Source: Rhizomicrobium sp.
Lineage (GTDB): Bacteria; Pseudomonadota; Alphaproteobacteria; Micropepsales; Micropepsaceae
Direction: 5' to 3'
Assembly (NCBI GenBank): GCA_037200385.1
Contig: JBBCGL010000001.1
Coordinates: forward strand, 1,426,001 to 1,490,000
DNA: 64,000 nt
Positions 17,641 to 30,278 of the stretch are shown here, piece by piece (the stretch's first letter is position 1; the number at the start of each line of letters is the position of its first letter). The notes beneath the pieces were generated by a model, which worked only from the letters and a program-made list of their open reading frames with translations, made no database searches and was not told where the DNA came from. The position numbers and the translations under genes were made by a program.

Positions 17641-19260
17641 GTGCATCGGACCATGAACATACGGGCGTGCCGACCGGCTCTCGTCGGCCTGGCGGCGCTT
17701 TTCGCGTTGTCTTTCGCTTCGGCGGCGCAGGCCTCGCCCTGCGAGGACCTGACGAATTTCGTCCTGAAGGACGGCAAGATCACCGCGGCGACCGTCGTCG
17801 CGAAGGACGCGGCGGTGCCGCTGCCCGGCCTGCCGCTGTCGCTGCCGGCGCCGGCCGGGTTCTGCCGGGTCCAGGTCACGCTCACCCCCACGCCGGATTC
17901 GTCCATCCTCGCGGAGGTCTGGCTGCCGGACGCGTCGGCGTGGAACGAGAAATTCCTCGGCAGCGGCAATGGCGGCTTCGGCGGCTCGATCGGCGGACCG
18001 ATGCTCGACATGCGCATGGCGCTGACGCGCGGCTATGCGGCGGCGGGCGACGATCTCGGCCATGAGACGCCGTTCCCCAAGATCGATGCGAGCTGGGCGA
18101 TCGGCCATCCCGAGAAGGTGAAGGATTTCGCCTATCGCGCCGACCATGTCACGGCCGTCGCGGCCAAGGCGATCATCGCGGCCTACTACGGCAAGCCGCC
18201 CAAGCTGTCCTATTTCCGCGGCTGCTCGAACGGCGGGCATGAGGCGATGATGGAAGCGATCCGCTATCCGGAGGATTATGACGGCATCATCGCCGGCGCG
18301 CCCGCCAATTCCTGGACGCATCTGATGGCCAATTTCCTGTGGAACGAGCAGGCGCTCACCGCGACGCCGGAGAGCCGTATTCCCGACGCCAAGCTCACGG
18401 TCATCCAGAACGCGGTACTCGCGCAGTGCGACGAACGCGACGGGGTCAAGGACAACATCATCAACGAGCCGGCGGCCTGCCGCTTCGATCCCAAGGTTCT
18501 GCTGTGCAAGTCGGGCGACGGGCCGGACTGCCTGACCAGGGCGCAGCTCGACGCGCTGCTGAAGATCTACAGCGGCCCGATCGATCCCAAGACGCACAAG
18601 TCGCTTTATCCGGGCTTTCCGGCGGGCGGCGAAGGCCTGGCGAAGAACTGGACGCAGTGGATCACTTCGCCCCAGGCGTCGCAGGCGCAGTTCGCCAACC
18701 AGTTCTACGGCACGATCGTGAAGGGCGATCCCAACTGGGACTATCGGACCTTCGACTTCGCCAAGGACCTGGCGCAGGCGGATGCGCAGATCGGGCCGAT
18801 CATCAATTCGAACGATCCCGATCTCAGCGCCTTCGCCGCGCATGGCGGCAAGCTGATCCTGTTCCAGGGCTGGGACGATGCCGCGGTCACGGCCTATGGC
18901 ACCATCCAGTATTACGAGAACATCGAGAAGACGATGGGCAAGGCGAAAGCCGAAGGCTTCGTCCGCCTGTTCGTCGCGCCGGGCATGATGCATTGCGGCG
19001 ACGGGCCGGGGCCCAGCAGCCTCGACTGCATCGGCGCGCTGGAGCAGTGGCGCGAGCAGGGCGTGGCGCCGGCCCAGGTCGCGGCGGCGCGCTACGGCAA
19101 TGCGATGCTCGTGCTGGCCGGCCTGCCGGCCGGCGAGCCGCTGTCGACGCGGCCGATCTGCGCCTATCCGCAGGTCGCGCATTGGACGGGCACGGGTTCG
19201 CCGGACCAGGCCGCAAACTACGTCTGCCAGGCACCGACGCCGGTGCACGAGACGCGGTGA
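17641..19260 (+). CDS. Tannase/feruloyl esterase family hydrolase, secreted
   Basis: A 539-residue protein with a signal peptide (about 1-31, ending AAQAS). The nucleophile motif GCSNGG gives Cys195-Ser196; an Asp in GWDDAAVTA and His-Cys in MMHCGDGPG complete the CS-D-HC arrangement typical of this family, in which adjacent cysteines form a disulfide that aligns the triad. Family members cut galloyl or feruloyl esters, aromatic diesters and related plant phenolic esters in the periplasm or outside the cell. Start: GTG at 17641, seven bases after AAGGAGG (17627-17633); an ATG four codons later is less well placed. A strong terminator follows. It probably works with the acyl-CoA synthetase upstream. 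Confidence 0.9.
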   Translation: MHRTMNIRACRPALVGLAALFALSFASAAQASPCEDLTNFVLKDGKITAATVVAKDAAVPLPGLPLSLPAPAGFCRVQVTLTPTPDSSILAEVWLPDASAWNEKFLGSGNGGFGGSIGGPMLDMRMALTRGYAAAGDDLGHETPFPKIDASWAIGHPEKVKDFAYRADHVTAVAAKAIIAAYYGKPPKLSYFRGCSNGGHEAMMEAIRYPEDYDGIIAGAPANSWTHLMANFLWNEQALTATPESRIPDAKLTVIQNAVLAQCDERDGVKDNIINEPAACRFDPKVLLCKSGDGPDCLTRAQLDALLKIYSGPIDPKTHKSLYPGFPAGGEGLAKNWTQWITSPQASQAQFANQFYGTIVKGDPNWDYRTFDFAKDLAQADAQIGPIINSNDPDLSAFAAHGGKLILFQGWDDAAVTAYGTIQYYENIEKTMGKAKAEGFVRLFVAPGMMHCGDGPGPSSLDCIGALEQWREQGVAPAQVAAARYGNAMLVLAGLPAGEPLSTRPICAYPQVAHWTGTGSPDQAANYVCQAPTPVHETR

Positions 19261-19283
19261 GCGCGCGACGCGCGTTGTAAAAG

Positions 19284-19317
19284 AAAAGGGCGAAGCGGAT
19301 GCCGCTTCGCCCTTTTT
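19284..19317 (+). terminator. Intrinsic terminator after the tannase gene
   Basis: A perfect 15-bp stem (19284-19298 with 19302-19316) with a three-base loop, AAAAGGGCGAAGCGG pairing with CCGCTTCGCCCTTTT. It is followed by T residues on the plus strand and, by symmetry, on the minus strand, so it may end both the tannase transcript and the convergent rhamnosidase transcript. Confidence 0.85.
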
Positions 19318-19338
19318 CATTTGAAGCGCGAGCCGGCG

Positions 19339-19361
19339 CATCCTTCGACGGGCTCAGGATG
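19339..19361. repeat. Short REP-like dispersed repeat
   Basis: CATCCTTCGACGGGCTCAGGATG folds with CATCCT/AGGATG arms. The TTCGACGGGCTCAGGAT core is of a type widespread as a dispersed intergenic repeat in alphaproteobacterial genomes. Only one copy was seen in this window. Confidence 0.45.
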
Positions 19362-19416
19362 AGGTCCGTGCTCGATCCTCGGGCCATGACACCCATTCTC
19401 ATATTGAGTCCGGGCC

Positions 19417-22794
<3,378 letters not shown>

Positions 22795-22840
22795 CGTTCA
22801 ATCCTCCCGAGATCGTCGCGTGCAACACGTCTTGTTCGGC

Positions 22841-22875
22841 AAAAGAACATCCCGGCGGTTGCCGCCCGGATGTTC
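22841..22875 (-). terminator. Hairpin terminator between receptor and rhamnosidase genes
   Basis: GAACATCC (22845-22852) pairs with GGATGTTC (22868-22875), and CGGCGG with CCGCCC inside; on the minus strand the stem is followed by TTTT (22844-22841). It lies between the TonB receptor stop and the rhamnosidase start, so it could lower rhamnosidase expression relative to the receptor. Confidence 0.65.
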
Positions 22876-22916
22876 CATTTCTTGCCGGCGCGGGGGCACG
22901 GATGCCCCGTGGCTCT

Positions 22917-25076
22917 TCAGAAGCTCTTCGCCACGCGGATGCCGAACTGGGCCGGCGCGCCCGGCATCGCGAGATTGCCGAGCAATTGCAGCGTCGCATA
23001 GTGCAGATCGAAGATATTGGTGCCGTAAGCCGTGATTTCCCAGTGGTCGACGGCATCATAGGTGATCTGCGCGTTGACGATATTCTGGGCCATCAGGCGG
23101 TCGCCGGGGCTGACTTCGAACGCGTTCGCCCAGCGCGAGCCGGCCAGACCGTAATCCAGGCGCGGCGTGAGCGTCTGGTCCTCGCCGAGATCGAAGGCGT
23201 ACTGGACGCCGAACTGGGCCGTCCAATGCGGCGCATTGGGCAGCATGCGGCCGGTGAGGTCCTGCGGCGTATGCGTCGGATCGCGCGAGTCGATGCCGAT
23301 GAAGTCGCCGAGCGCCGTGTCGAGATACGAGCCGCCCATGTCGAGCGAGAAGCCGCCGAACACGGCCTGGATCTGCGCCTCGATGCCCTTCAGGTTCGTG
23401 ACGCCGGTGGCGTTGTAGGTCTCGCCGGCGCCGGCACCGCCGCCCGCCGTCGGCACGAAGAGCGGAAGCTGGAAGTTCTTGTATTCGTCGTAGAAGCCGC
23501 CGAGCTGCGTCAAAACGTGGCCGTCGAAGAACTTGCCCTTCCAGCCGAGTTCATAGTCCGTGACGTTCTCCGCCTGGAACACCGTCCCGTCGCCGTTGAT
23601 GCCGCCGCCCTTGTGGCCGGTCGCGACGAAGGCATAGAGGAAGTTGTTCTCGTCCAGATTGTAGTCGAGGTCGACCTTGCCGGTCAGCCGCGAGTCGCGC
23701 TGGATCTCGCCGTTGACCGCCTGTGCCTGGATGGGTGCTCCGAAGAAGAGCGCATAGGCAAGGGCGTCGAGCTTGAAGCTCGTCTCCGAATAGCGCGCGC
23801 CGACCTGCAGCTTCAGTGCATCGGTGATCTGATAGCTGGCCTGGGCGAAGATGCCCCAGCTCTGCCGGATCGCCTTGTCCTGGACCGACGAAATCGCCAA
23901 TCCGGTGGTCGTGGTGCCGCCCGGCGCCAGCGACAGGACGAAGGTCGGGACGTTCAGGACGTCGTCCTGGTAGACGCCGCCGACCACCCAGGTCAGCGGG
24001 CCGCTGTCCGGCGAGACGAGGTTGACCTCTTCCGAAATCGTCTGGTCCTTGGCGACGGCGTCGAAAATCTCGGCCAGCGCCGGGTTCGCGGTGCCGTCGG
24101 CGTCCAGGTCGTAGGACAGCCGGCCATATTGATAGCCGGAGATCGACTTCAGCGTGATGCCGTTGTCGAATTTGTAGTCGAGATGCAGCACGCCGCGGAC
24201 CTGCTGCTCGACGCCCTGGAGATGCGCGTCGGAGGCGACGTTGAAGATGTTCTTGGTCGAGCCGTTGAACGGGCCGGCCGGCGAGCCGCCGTGGTCGATA
24301 TAATTGTAGTCCACCTTGAACTCGGCCTTGAAGGCGTCGGTGGGCTGCCACAGCGCGCTGACGCGGGCGTTGGTCGTATGCAGGTTGCCGGGATTGCCGG
24401 TGTAAGGCCCGGACATCTTGAAGAAGGTGTCGCGGTTCTCCTCGTCGGTCGCGATGCGGATGGCGAAATCGTCCGTCAACGGAATGTTCATCGCGGCGCG
24501 CAGGCGCACGTCGTTGTAGCTGCCATATTGCAGCTCGCCATAGCCGCTATAGCCGGCGTCGAGGCTGGCGCCCGTCTCGTTGATGAAGATCGCGCCGCCG
24601 GTGGCGTTCTGGCCGGCGAAGGTGCCCTGCGGGCCGCGCAGCACTTCGATGCTGGAGATGTCGTAGTAGGGCTCGTCCGAGATGAAGCCGTTCGGCGTGG
24701 TCGAGACGCCGTCGCGATAGATCAGGACGCCGGAGGAATCCTGCGCGCCGCCGTCGCTCTTGCCGATGCCGCGGATGTTGATGAGGGAGTTCTCGCCCGA
24801 GCTCTGGACGGTCAGCGAGGGGGTCGCGAAAGCGAGGGAGTCGACGGTGTTGATGTTGCGGACCTTCAGGTCCTCGCCCGACAGCACCTTGGCCGCGATG
24901 GCCGTGGTCTGGAGGTCGGTGGCGCGCCGCTCGGCGGTCACGACGACCGTTTCGACCGTGGTGACGCTTTGCGCCAGCGCGGGACCGGTCGTGACGAGCG
25001 CGAGCACGCCCAAAGCGACGCCCTGCATCCAATAGGCCGTCGTACGCCGGACATGCTCATGACTGCGATGGTTCAC
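22917..25076 (-). CDS. TonB-dependent outer-membrane receptor (rhamnoside locus)
   Basis: A 719-residue receptor: signal peptide ending GPALAQS (about 1-36), TVETVVVTAERR plug start, RGIGKSDGGAQDSSGVLIYRDG and EVLRGPQGTFAGQNATGG plug motifs, and a 22-strand barrel with a C-terminal FGIRVAKSF. The start is a GTG at 25076, six bases after AGGGGAGG. It is upstream of the GH106 rhamnosidase gene on the same strand, which suggests uptake of rhamnose-containing oligosaccharides or glycosides. Its promoter region holds a TATC-N6-GATT site at 25189-25202, like the one between the rhamnose kinase and aldolase genes, and an 18-mer shared with the acyl-CoA synthetase promoter. Confidence 0.93.
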   Translation of the reverse strand: MNHRSHEHVRRTTAYWMQGVALGVLALVTTGPALAQSVTTVETVVVTAERRATDLQTTAIAAKVLSGEDLKVRNINTVDSLAFATPSLTVQSSGENSLINIRGIGKSDGGAQDSSGVLIYRDGVSTTPNGFISDEPYYDISSIEVLRGPQGTFAGQNATGGAIFINETGASLDAGYSGYGELQYGSYNDVRLRAAMNIPLTDDFAIRIATDEENRDTFFKMSGPYTGNPGNLHTTNARVSALWQPTDAFKAEFKVDYNYIDHGGSPAGPFNGSTKNIFNVASDAHLQGVEQQVRGVLHLDYKFDNGITLKSISGYQYGRLSYDLDADGTANPALAEIFDAVAKDQTISEEVNLVSPDSGPLTWVVGGVYQDDVLNVPTFVLSLAPGGTTTTGLAISSVQDKAIRQSWGIFAQASYQITDALKLQVGARYSETSFKLDALAYALFFGAPIQAQAVNGEIQRDSRLTGKVDLDYNLDENNFLYAFVATGHKGGGINGDGTVFQAENVTDYELGWKGKFFDGHVLTQLGGFYDEYKNFQLPLFVPTAGGGAGAGETYNATGVTNLKGIEAQIQAVFGGFSLDMGGSYLDTALGDFIGIDSRDPTHTPQDLTGRMLPNAPHWTAQFGVQYAFDLGEDQTLTPRLDYGLAGSRWANAFEVSPGDRLMAQNIVNAQITYDAVDHWEITAYGTNIFDLHYATLQLLGNLAMPGAPAQFGIRVAKSF

Positions 25077-25181
25077 CAGTGACCTCCCCTTCGTTTCCTC
25101 GCCCCGGATGAACCGGATGCGCGCGTTTGCTTGTTATTGCGCACACTTTCGCAAAATCGACAAAATTGTCAAGTTTCCAAC

Positions 25182-25202
25182 CATCTTCAATCATAATCGA
25201 TA
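25182..25202 (-). promoter_or_regulatory. Operator-like site upstream of the rhamnoside receptor
   Basis: On the minus strand this reads TATCGATTATGATTGAAGATG. It contains TATC-N6-GATT at a 10-base period (compare TATCGATCTTGATTG at 31710-31724) and 17 of 18 bases of the motif at 15819-15836. A second symmetric element, GACAAAATTGTC, lies between it and the receptor gene at 25159-25170. Confidence 0.55.
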
Positions 25203-25226
25203 GCCCGTGTGACTTTCGCGCCACCC

Positions 25227-25253
25227 CGGCGCGGCGACGAACCCGCCGCGCCG
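25227..25253. other. Strong GC hairpin
   Basis: CGGCGCGGCG (25227-25236) pairs perfectly with CGCCGCGCCG (25244-25253) around a seven-base loop. It lies just after the stop of the esterase gene on the minus strand. There is no T tract, so it could be an mRNA-stabilising hairpin or a factor-assisted stop. Confidence 0.4.
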
Positions 25254-25262
25254 TCGGCCATG

Positions 25263-26330
25263 TCAGGGTTTGGCGGCTATGAGATGGGCTTTCCAGAAGC
25301 GCCGGATTTCCGCATAGGCCGCCTTCTGCTCGGGCGTTCCGGCCATGTAGCCCTGAAAGACATGCGGCATGCCTTCATAGACATCGAGGATCGCCGGCAC
25401 GCCGCCCGCCTTGACCGCCTGATAGAGACGAACGGAATCGCTCAGCAGCAGCTCCTTGGTGCCGACCTGGATCAGCACCGGCGGGAAGCCTTTCGAGAAA
25501 TCGCCATAGACCGGCGAGACATAGGGATTGTTCCAGTCTTCCGGCGGGGCGTAAGCCTTGAGGCCCGGCCAGATCGGGCCGATATCGAGCACCGGATCGG
25601 CGAGCCGCAGCGTCGTCTCGGTGTCGCCGTCCAGATGCAGATCGGCGCAAGGCGACATCAGCAGCATCGCGCCCGGCATGGGCAGGCCCTGGTCGCGCGC
25701 CTTGAGCATGCTGCCCGGAACGATATTGGCGCCGGCCGACTCGCCGAAGATGCCGATGTTCTGCGGCTTGTAGCCCTTGGCGAGCACAGCCTTGTAGACC
25801 GCGACGACCTGGTCGGTGACGAGCGGCCAGCGGCCCCGCGGCGCGGTGGTGTAGTCGACCGAGACGATGCGCCGCCCGGTCTGGATCGCCATCGCGGCGT
25901 CGGCCCCTGCCGTGGAGCGCGCCGAGCCGAGGATCCAGCCGCCGCCATGGACGCGGATGAGGATCGTGCCGTCGTCGACATAGTTCGGCGGCTCGGTCGT
26001 CAGCACGCCGACGCCGCCGAGCTGCGAATAGACGGACGAGACGCCGAGCGCCTTCACCTCGGCCGCGGCGCGCGGCAGGCCGGCCGCTTCCATCTGGTCG
26101 TGCAGCGCGATGAGGTCGGCATCGGTCTTGAGAGAAGGAAAGTTCGCCATGGCCGCGGCGGCGCCAGGCGCGAATTTCTCCAGGATGGCGCGCGCCTGCG
26201 GGGAAACGGAATCGGGAATGAAGGTCCGGAAACCGGTCGCCGGCAGCTGCGGATCGGCCGCCGATGCCGCGCCCGCCAGAACCGCCATGCCGGCCGCGAG
26301 GCCGAGGAACATCCGCTTGCTGGAACGCAT
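25263..26330 (-). CDS. Secreted alpha/beta hydrolase, HSL-type esterase
   Basis: A 355-residue esterase with a signal peptide (about 1-25, GAASAADP). The oxyanion motif HGGG is at residues 128-131, and the nucleophile Ser198 is in GESAG (196-200). An acid in the VGTKELLLSDS region and a His in MPHVFQGY complete a likely triad. It is a close paralogue of the enzyme at 39865-40926, with the same length, VSPQA start and VSPVYGDFSKGFPPVLIQVGT block. Start: ATG at 26330; a GTG directly upstream (26333) is possible. AGGGAG lies eight bases before. It probably removes acetyl or acyl groups from imported glycosides in the periplasm. It follows the carboxylesterase gene after 38 bases in one operon. 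Confidence 0.9.
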   Translation of the reverse strand: MRSSKRMFLGLAAGMAVLAGAASAADPQLPATGFRTFIPDSVSPQARAILEKFAPGAAAAMANFPSLKTDADLIALHDQMEAAGLPRAAAEVKALGVSSVYSQLGGVGVLTTEPPNYVDDGTILIRVHGGGWILGSARSTAGADAAMAIQTGRRIVSVDYTTAPRGRWPLVTDQVVAVYKAVLAKGYKPQNIGIFGESAGANIVPGSMLKARDQGLPMPGAMLLMSPCADLHLDGDTETTLRLADPVLDIGPIWPGLKAYAPPEDWNNPYVSPVYGDFSKGFPPVLIQVGTKELLLSDSVRLYQAVKAGGVPAILDVYEGMPHVFQGYMAGTPEQKAAYAEIRRFWKAHLIAAKP

Positions 26331-26368
26331 CACGCTGTCACTCCCTAGGTTTGTCTTGACGCTTGCCG

Positions 26369-27946
26369 CTAAAGCCAGGCGAAGAACCGCGCGACGGTGT
26401 CCGCCGCGCGGAGGTAGAAGATCAGCCAGCCGATCTTGCCCTCGTAATAGTCGAGCTGTTTCTTCATCACGCCGGCCTGCACCGTCGTGCGGTCCTGGCC
26501 GAAGACCATCCAGCGGTCGTCCGCGGCGCTATAGGTGGGCCAAGGCGCGGCGCCGGCCGTGTTCGGCGCACCGGAGCGCGCGAAGGCGACCCAGCGGGCA
26601 TGCATCTGGTCCGCCAATTGCGTATCGCCCGGCGTCGGGCGCGAGACTTCGTCCGGCTCGCGGCCGAGCGTCTTGAACACGTAAAAGATCTCCGCACCGT
26701 GGTGGGCGCGCGCCCGCGTCGGCCGGTAGGATTCGGTCACGTGCTCGAAGCGGTAGAGATAGGCCGAGGTCGGCCAGTGCGCCGCGACCCAGCGGGCCGG
26801 CGCCGTCGCGAGCATGTCGCGGAACTGGAGCCGCGCCGCCGTCTCGCGGTCGAGCTTGGCGCCGTAGAGATCGCGCAGCTTGGCGAGCGTATCGTCGTCG
26901 ACACCGGCGACCGCCTTGGCGATGCCGCGATCGATCAGGGAATCCTCGCCGTCGTTGATCCCGATCATCAGCGGCACCGGCGCGACGCGGCCCGCCGCGA
27001 TCGCGACCGTGATGCCCGAGGGAACGAGGGCAGGATCGGGCTCCGCCGCGACGTCGCCGGCGACACGCGTGAAGGCTGCGGCCGGAAGCGCGCGCAGCTT
27101 GTCGAGCGTCGCGCCGGGCGGCGCGCCCGCCGCAGCGGCGATCTCCTTGCCGCGCTTCTCGGTGTCTTCGGGCTTGGCGGGCGGGCCGAACCAGCCGCCG
27201 CCGGACTCGACGATCGCCTTGTGGAACAGGCCCCAGCTTATCGGCGAGGTGAGCATGGCGAACACACTGATGCCGCCGGAGGATTCGCCGAAGATCGTGA
27301 CATTGCCCGGATCGCCGCCGAAAGCCGCGATGTTGCGCTTGACCCATTCGAGCGCCGCGACCTGGTCCAGCATCGCGTAGCTGCCGACATGCTCGCCATG
27401 CTTCGCGGCGTCCGCCACGAGCCCGGGATAGGCGAAGCCGCCGAGATTGCCGAGACGATAGTTGATCGTGACCAGCACGACGCCGTCGCGTGCGAAGGAA
27501 GCGCCATCGTAATAGGGCAGCGAGCCGGCGCCGATCTTTCCCGATCCGCCATGGATCCACACCATCACCGGCGCGCGTTTGGCGACATGGGCGGGCGCCC
27601 AGACGTTGAGCGTCAGGCAGTCTTCACTGGTCGGTTCCGGCGCGCCCCCGTAGGTGAGGATGTTGCTCTTGTCGCCCGGGGCGGCCTGCGGACAGGACGG
27701 GCCGAACTTGCTCGCATCGCGCACGCCGCTCCACGATGCGGGACGCGCCGGCTGGCGCCAGCGCAGCGCGCCGACCGGCGGCGCGGCATAGGGGATGCCG
27801 CGGAAGATCGCGATGCCGTCGGCGGTCTCGCCGGCGATCTTGCCGCCGTCGAGTGCGACCAGGGGCGCGGTGGAATTCGGCGCCGCGAAGGCGCCGCCCG
27901 CCAGCGCCAGGAGCGCCGCGATCCCGCAAGAGACGATTTTCAGCAC
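26369..27946 (-). CDS. Secreted type-B carboxylesterase/lipase
   Basis: A 525-residue carboxylesterase of the cholinesterase-like family. A signal peptide (about 1-22) is followed by FRGIPYAAPPVGALRWRQP (48-66), EDCLTLNVWAP, the oxyanion GG in IHGGSG and nucleophile Ser222 in GESSG (220-224). The start is a GTG at 27946, just after TTAGAGGAGG; the frame upstream of that site gives no signal peptide and was rejected. It cleaves a carboxylic ester in the periplasm; the substrate is unknown. It is the first gene of a two-gene esterase operon, with a GATC-N6-GATC operator-like site 50 bases upstream. Confidence 0.9.
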   Translation of the reverse strand: MLKIVSCGIAALLALAGGAFAAPNSTAPLVALDGGKIAGETADGIAIFRGIPYAAPPVGALRWRQPARPASWSGVRDASKFGPSCPQAAPGDKSNILTYGGAPEPTSEDCLTLNVWAPAHVAKRAPVMVWIHGGSGKIGAGSLPYYDGASFARDGVVLVTINYRLGNLGGFAYPGLVADAAKHGEHVGSYAMLDQVAALEWVKRNIAAFGGDPGNVTIFGESSGGISVFAMLTSPISWGLFHKAIVESGGGWFGPPAKPEDTEKRGKEIAAAAGAPPGATLDKLRALPAAAFTRVAGDVAAEPDPALVPSGITVAIAAGRVAPVPLMIGINDGEDSLIDRGIAKAVAGVDDDTLAKLRDLYGAKLDRETAARLQFRDMLATAPARWVAAHWPTSAYLYRFEHVTESYRPTRARAHHGAEIFYVFKTLGREPDEVSRPTPGDTQLADQMHARWVAFARSGAPNTAGAAPWPTYSAADDRWMVFGQDRTTVQAGVMKKQLDYYEGKIGWLIFYLRAADTVARFFAWL

Positions 27947-27995
27947 GCAACCTCCTCTAACGGCGTGGCGGACTATAGGCACGGCGAAGCAATAT

Positions 27996-28009
27996 GATCA
28001 ATACTGATC
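27996..28009. promoter_or_regulatory. GATC-N6-GATC operator-like site (esterase promoter)
   Basis: TGATCAATACTGATCA spans 27995-28010, with GATC at 27996 and 28006, 10 bases apart, in an AT-rich patch 50 bases upstream of the carboxylesterase start. It is one of a series of such sites at 31700, 36193, 41037, 43935 and 46289-46344. Confidence 0.6.
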
Positions 28010-28035
28010 AAATCTGAGAATGTGGTCGCGAAACG

Positions 28036-29115
28036 CTAGCCATGCGCGGCAAGATAGTTTCCGACGCCGATCACGACGGTCGCGCCGACCAGCGTCGCGA
28101 TCCCGCCCCAAGCCAGGCTGCGGGTGCGGACGCTGGTGCCCGCCCATTCGCGCAGGGCGAAGCCCCAGAGCGTGCTGAACAGGATGATGCTCGCCATGTG
28201 CAGCGTCCAGCTCGAGAAGCTGAAGCGGCCCATCTGGCTCTCGCCCATCGTGTAGAAGAAGAACTGGAAGTACCACAGCGTGCCGCCCAGGGCGCAGAGC
28301 AGGTAATTGGCGAGCAGCGGCGGCGGCGCGCCGTCGGCGTCCGGCGCGGGACCGCTGCGGCCGACAAGCTCGCCGGCCGAGCCGTTGCGCAGGATCAGCA
28401 CGAGGCACCACAGGAAATTCGTCGTGAAGCCGCCGGCCAGCACCACGCACAGCACCGGCAAGCCCTGGCTCAGCACATCGGTGCCGGCAGCCAGGGTGAG
28501 CGTGCGGATCGGCGCACCCGCATCGAGCCCGAAGGCGAAGCAACTCGACATCACGCCGGAGAAGATCGCGACCAGGATGCCCTTGCGCAGGCTGAACTCG
28601 GCGATGGCGGCGCGGCTCTGCGCGCCGGTCAGCTCGCGCTCGCGGGCGCGGCCGGCCTGCGCGACGATCAGGATGCCGAGGATCGCGACCGCAATGCCGG
28701 CGAAGGTCATACGACCGCTGGAGGTCGCGGCGAGGGCGCCCAGCGTGCCGTGGAAGATCGGCGGGCCCATCGTGCCGATGACGGTGGTGAGGCCGAGCGC
28801 GACGGCCATGCCCAGAGACATCCCGAGATAGCGCATCGTGAGGCCGAAGGTGAGGCCGCCGAAGCCCCACATCGCGCCCCAGAAATAGCACCATTCCAGC
28901 GCCGAGCGCGGCGACGCGGACAGCACGCCGAGCAGATCGTTGGTCCGCAGGCCGGCGAAGATCCAGGGCGCGAGCAGCCAGCTGAAGATGCCGCCCGTGA
29001 GCCAGAATATCTCCCACGACCAGCGGCGCACGCGCTTGTAGGGGACGTAGAAGCTGGCGGAGGACAGCCCGCCCAGCCAATGGAAGAACACGCCCAGCAA
29101 GGGATTGGCGTTCAT
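28036..29115 (-). CDS. rhaT: L-rhamnose/proton symporter, RhaT type
   Basis: A 359-residue membrane protein with about ten hydrophobic helices. The start, [26 protein letters not shown], and the block [18 protein letters not shown] are typical of RhaT, the H+/L-rhamnose importer of the drug/metabolite transporter superfamily. ATG at 29115 overlaps the stop of the lactate dehydrogenase gene by 4 bases (ATGA). The very long frame that continues upstream is another phase of the dehydrogenase gene and not coding. It is the third gene of the kinase-dehydrogenase-transporter operon, and it brings rhamnose released in the periplasm into the cytoplasm. Confidence 0.92.
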   Translation of the reverse strand: MNANPLLGVFFHWLGGLSSASFYVPYKRVRRWSWEIFWLTGGIFSWLLAPWIFAGLRTNDLLGVLSASPRSALEWCYFWGAMWGFGGLTFGLTMRYLGMSLGMAVALGLTTVIGTMGPPIFHGTLGALAATSSGRMTFAGIAVAILGILIVAQAGRARERELTGAQSRAAIAEFSLRKGILVAIFSGVMSSCFAFGLDAGAPIRTLTLAAGTDVLSQGLPVLCVVLAGGFTTNFLWCLVLILRNGSAGELVGRSGPAPDADGAPPPLLANYLLCALGGTLWYFQFFFYTMGESQMGRFSFSSWTLHMASIILFSTLWGFALREWAGTSVRTRSLAWGGIATLVGATVVIGVGNYLAAHG

Positions 29116-30278
29116 CGACGACCTGCTTTCGAATCGGTTTCGACCAGGATGCCGCGATCGAGCGCGGCGATGTCGGTTGTGCCGGTCAGCGCCATGGCGA
29201 CGCGCATCTCGGCCTCGATGAGGCGCAGCACATGCGCGACGCCGGCGCCGCCCGCGCCCGCGAGCGCATAGGCCCAGGCGCGGCCGAGCAATACGCCGTC
29301 CGCACCCAGCGCAAGAAGCTTCACGACGTCCAGGCCGGAGCGCACGCCGCCATCGGCGAGCACGGTCAGGCGATCGCCCACCGCCTCCGCGATCGACGGC
29401 AGCGCCCGCGCCGTCGAGGGCACGCCATCGAGTTGGCGGCCGCCATGGTTGGACACGACGATGCCGTCGGCGCCGAGCGCGGCGGCCTGCTTCGCGTCTT
29501 CGGCATCGAGGATACCCTTGACGATCAACGGGCCGCGCCAGGTGTCGCGCACCCATTCCATGTCGCGCCAGGTGACGCTGGGATCGAAATTGGCGCGCAT
29601 CCAGGCGAAGAAATCCTCCAGCCCGCTGTTGCGGCCGAGCACCGAAGCGACATTGCCGAGACTGTGCGGCCCGCCGCGCAGTCCGACATCCCAGGCCCAG
29701 GCGGGACGGCGCATCGCCTGCAAGAAGCGCCGCGCGGCGCCGCGCAGGCCGGGCGCTCCGGCCAGGCCCGAGCGCAGGTCGCGATAGCGCGTGCCGGGCA
29801 CCGGCATGTCGACGGTGAAGACCAATGCGCTGCAGCCCAGCGCTTTCGCGCGCGCCAGCAGGTCGCCCATGAAGGCGCGGTCGCGGATCATGTAGAGCTG
29901 GAACCAGAACGGCGACGTGGTGCCGCCGGCGACTTCTTCCAGCGAACAGGCCGAGACGGTCGAGAGGCAGAACGGGACCTGCGCCGCTTGCGCGGCCCGT
30001 GCCGCCTGCACTTCGCCGCGGCGCGCATTCATCCCGGCGAGGCCGATCGGACCGAGCCCCACCGGCATGGCGACGTCCTGGCCGAACAAGCTGGCGGAGA
30101 GGTCGATCCGCGACACGTCGCACAGCACGCGCTGGCGCAACGCGACCGCGGCGAGATCGTCGACGTTCCGGCGCAGCGTCTGCTCCGCATAGGCGCCGCC
30201 GTCGATATACTCGAAGAGGAAAGGCGGCAGCCGGCGCCGCGCGCTTTCGCGATAATCGGAGACCGAAGCCGGCGTCAC
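29112..30278 (-). CDS. lldD: FMN-dependent alpha-hydroxy-acid dehydrogenase (L-lactate dehydrogenase type)
   Basis: A 388-residue member of the lactate oxidase/glycolate oxidase family. [13 protein letters not shown] (about 18-30), [14 protein letters not shown], and the catalytic-base segment [11 protein letters not shown] with the following [20 protein letters not shown] phosphate-binding part are clear. The start is a GTG at 30278 that aligns with the LldD N-terminus ([10 protein letters not shown] against MIISAASDYR) and overlaps the kinase stop as GTGA. Placed between rhamnose kinase and rhamnose transporter genes, it most likely oxidises the L-lactate made from L-lactaldehyde to pyruvate, completing the pathway. 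The electron acceptor (quinone or O2) cannot be told from sequence. Confidence 0.88.
   Translation of the reverse strand: MTPASVSDYRESARRRLPPFLFEYIDGGAYAEQTLRRNVDDLAAVALRQRVLCDVSRIDLSASLFGQDVAMPVGLGPIGLAGMNARRGEVQAARAAQAAQVPFCLSTVSACSLEEVAGGTTSPFWFQLYMIRDRAFMGDLLARAKALGCSALVFTVDMPVPGTRYRDLRSGLAGAPGLRGAARRFLQAMRRPAWAWDVGLRGGPHSLGNVASVLGRNSGLEDFFAWMRANFDPSVTWRDMEWVRDTWRGPLIVKGILDAEDAKQAAALGADGIVVSNHGGRQLDGVPSTARALPSIAEAVGDRLTVLADGGVRSGLDVVKLLALGADGVLLGRAWAYALAGAGGAGVAHVLRLIEAEMRVAMALTGTTDIAALDRGILVETDSKAGRR

Noticed and set aside
28036-30123. A single 695-codon gene joining the RhaT part to an unknown N-terminal half
   Set aside because: The first half is an out-of-phase reading of the lactate dehydrogenase gene. 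The RhaT ATG at 29115 with its 4-base overlap explains the arrangement.
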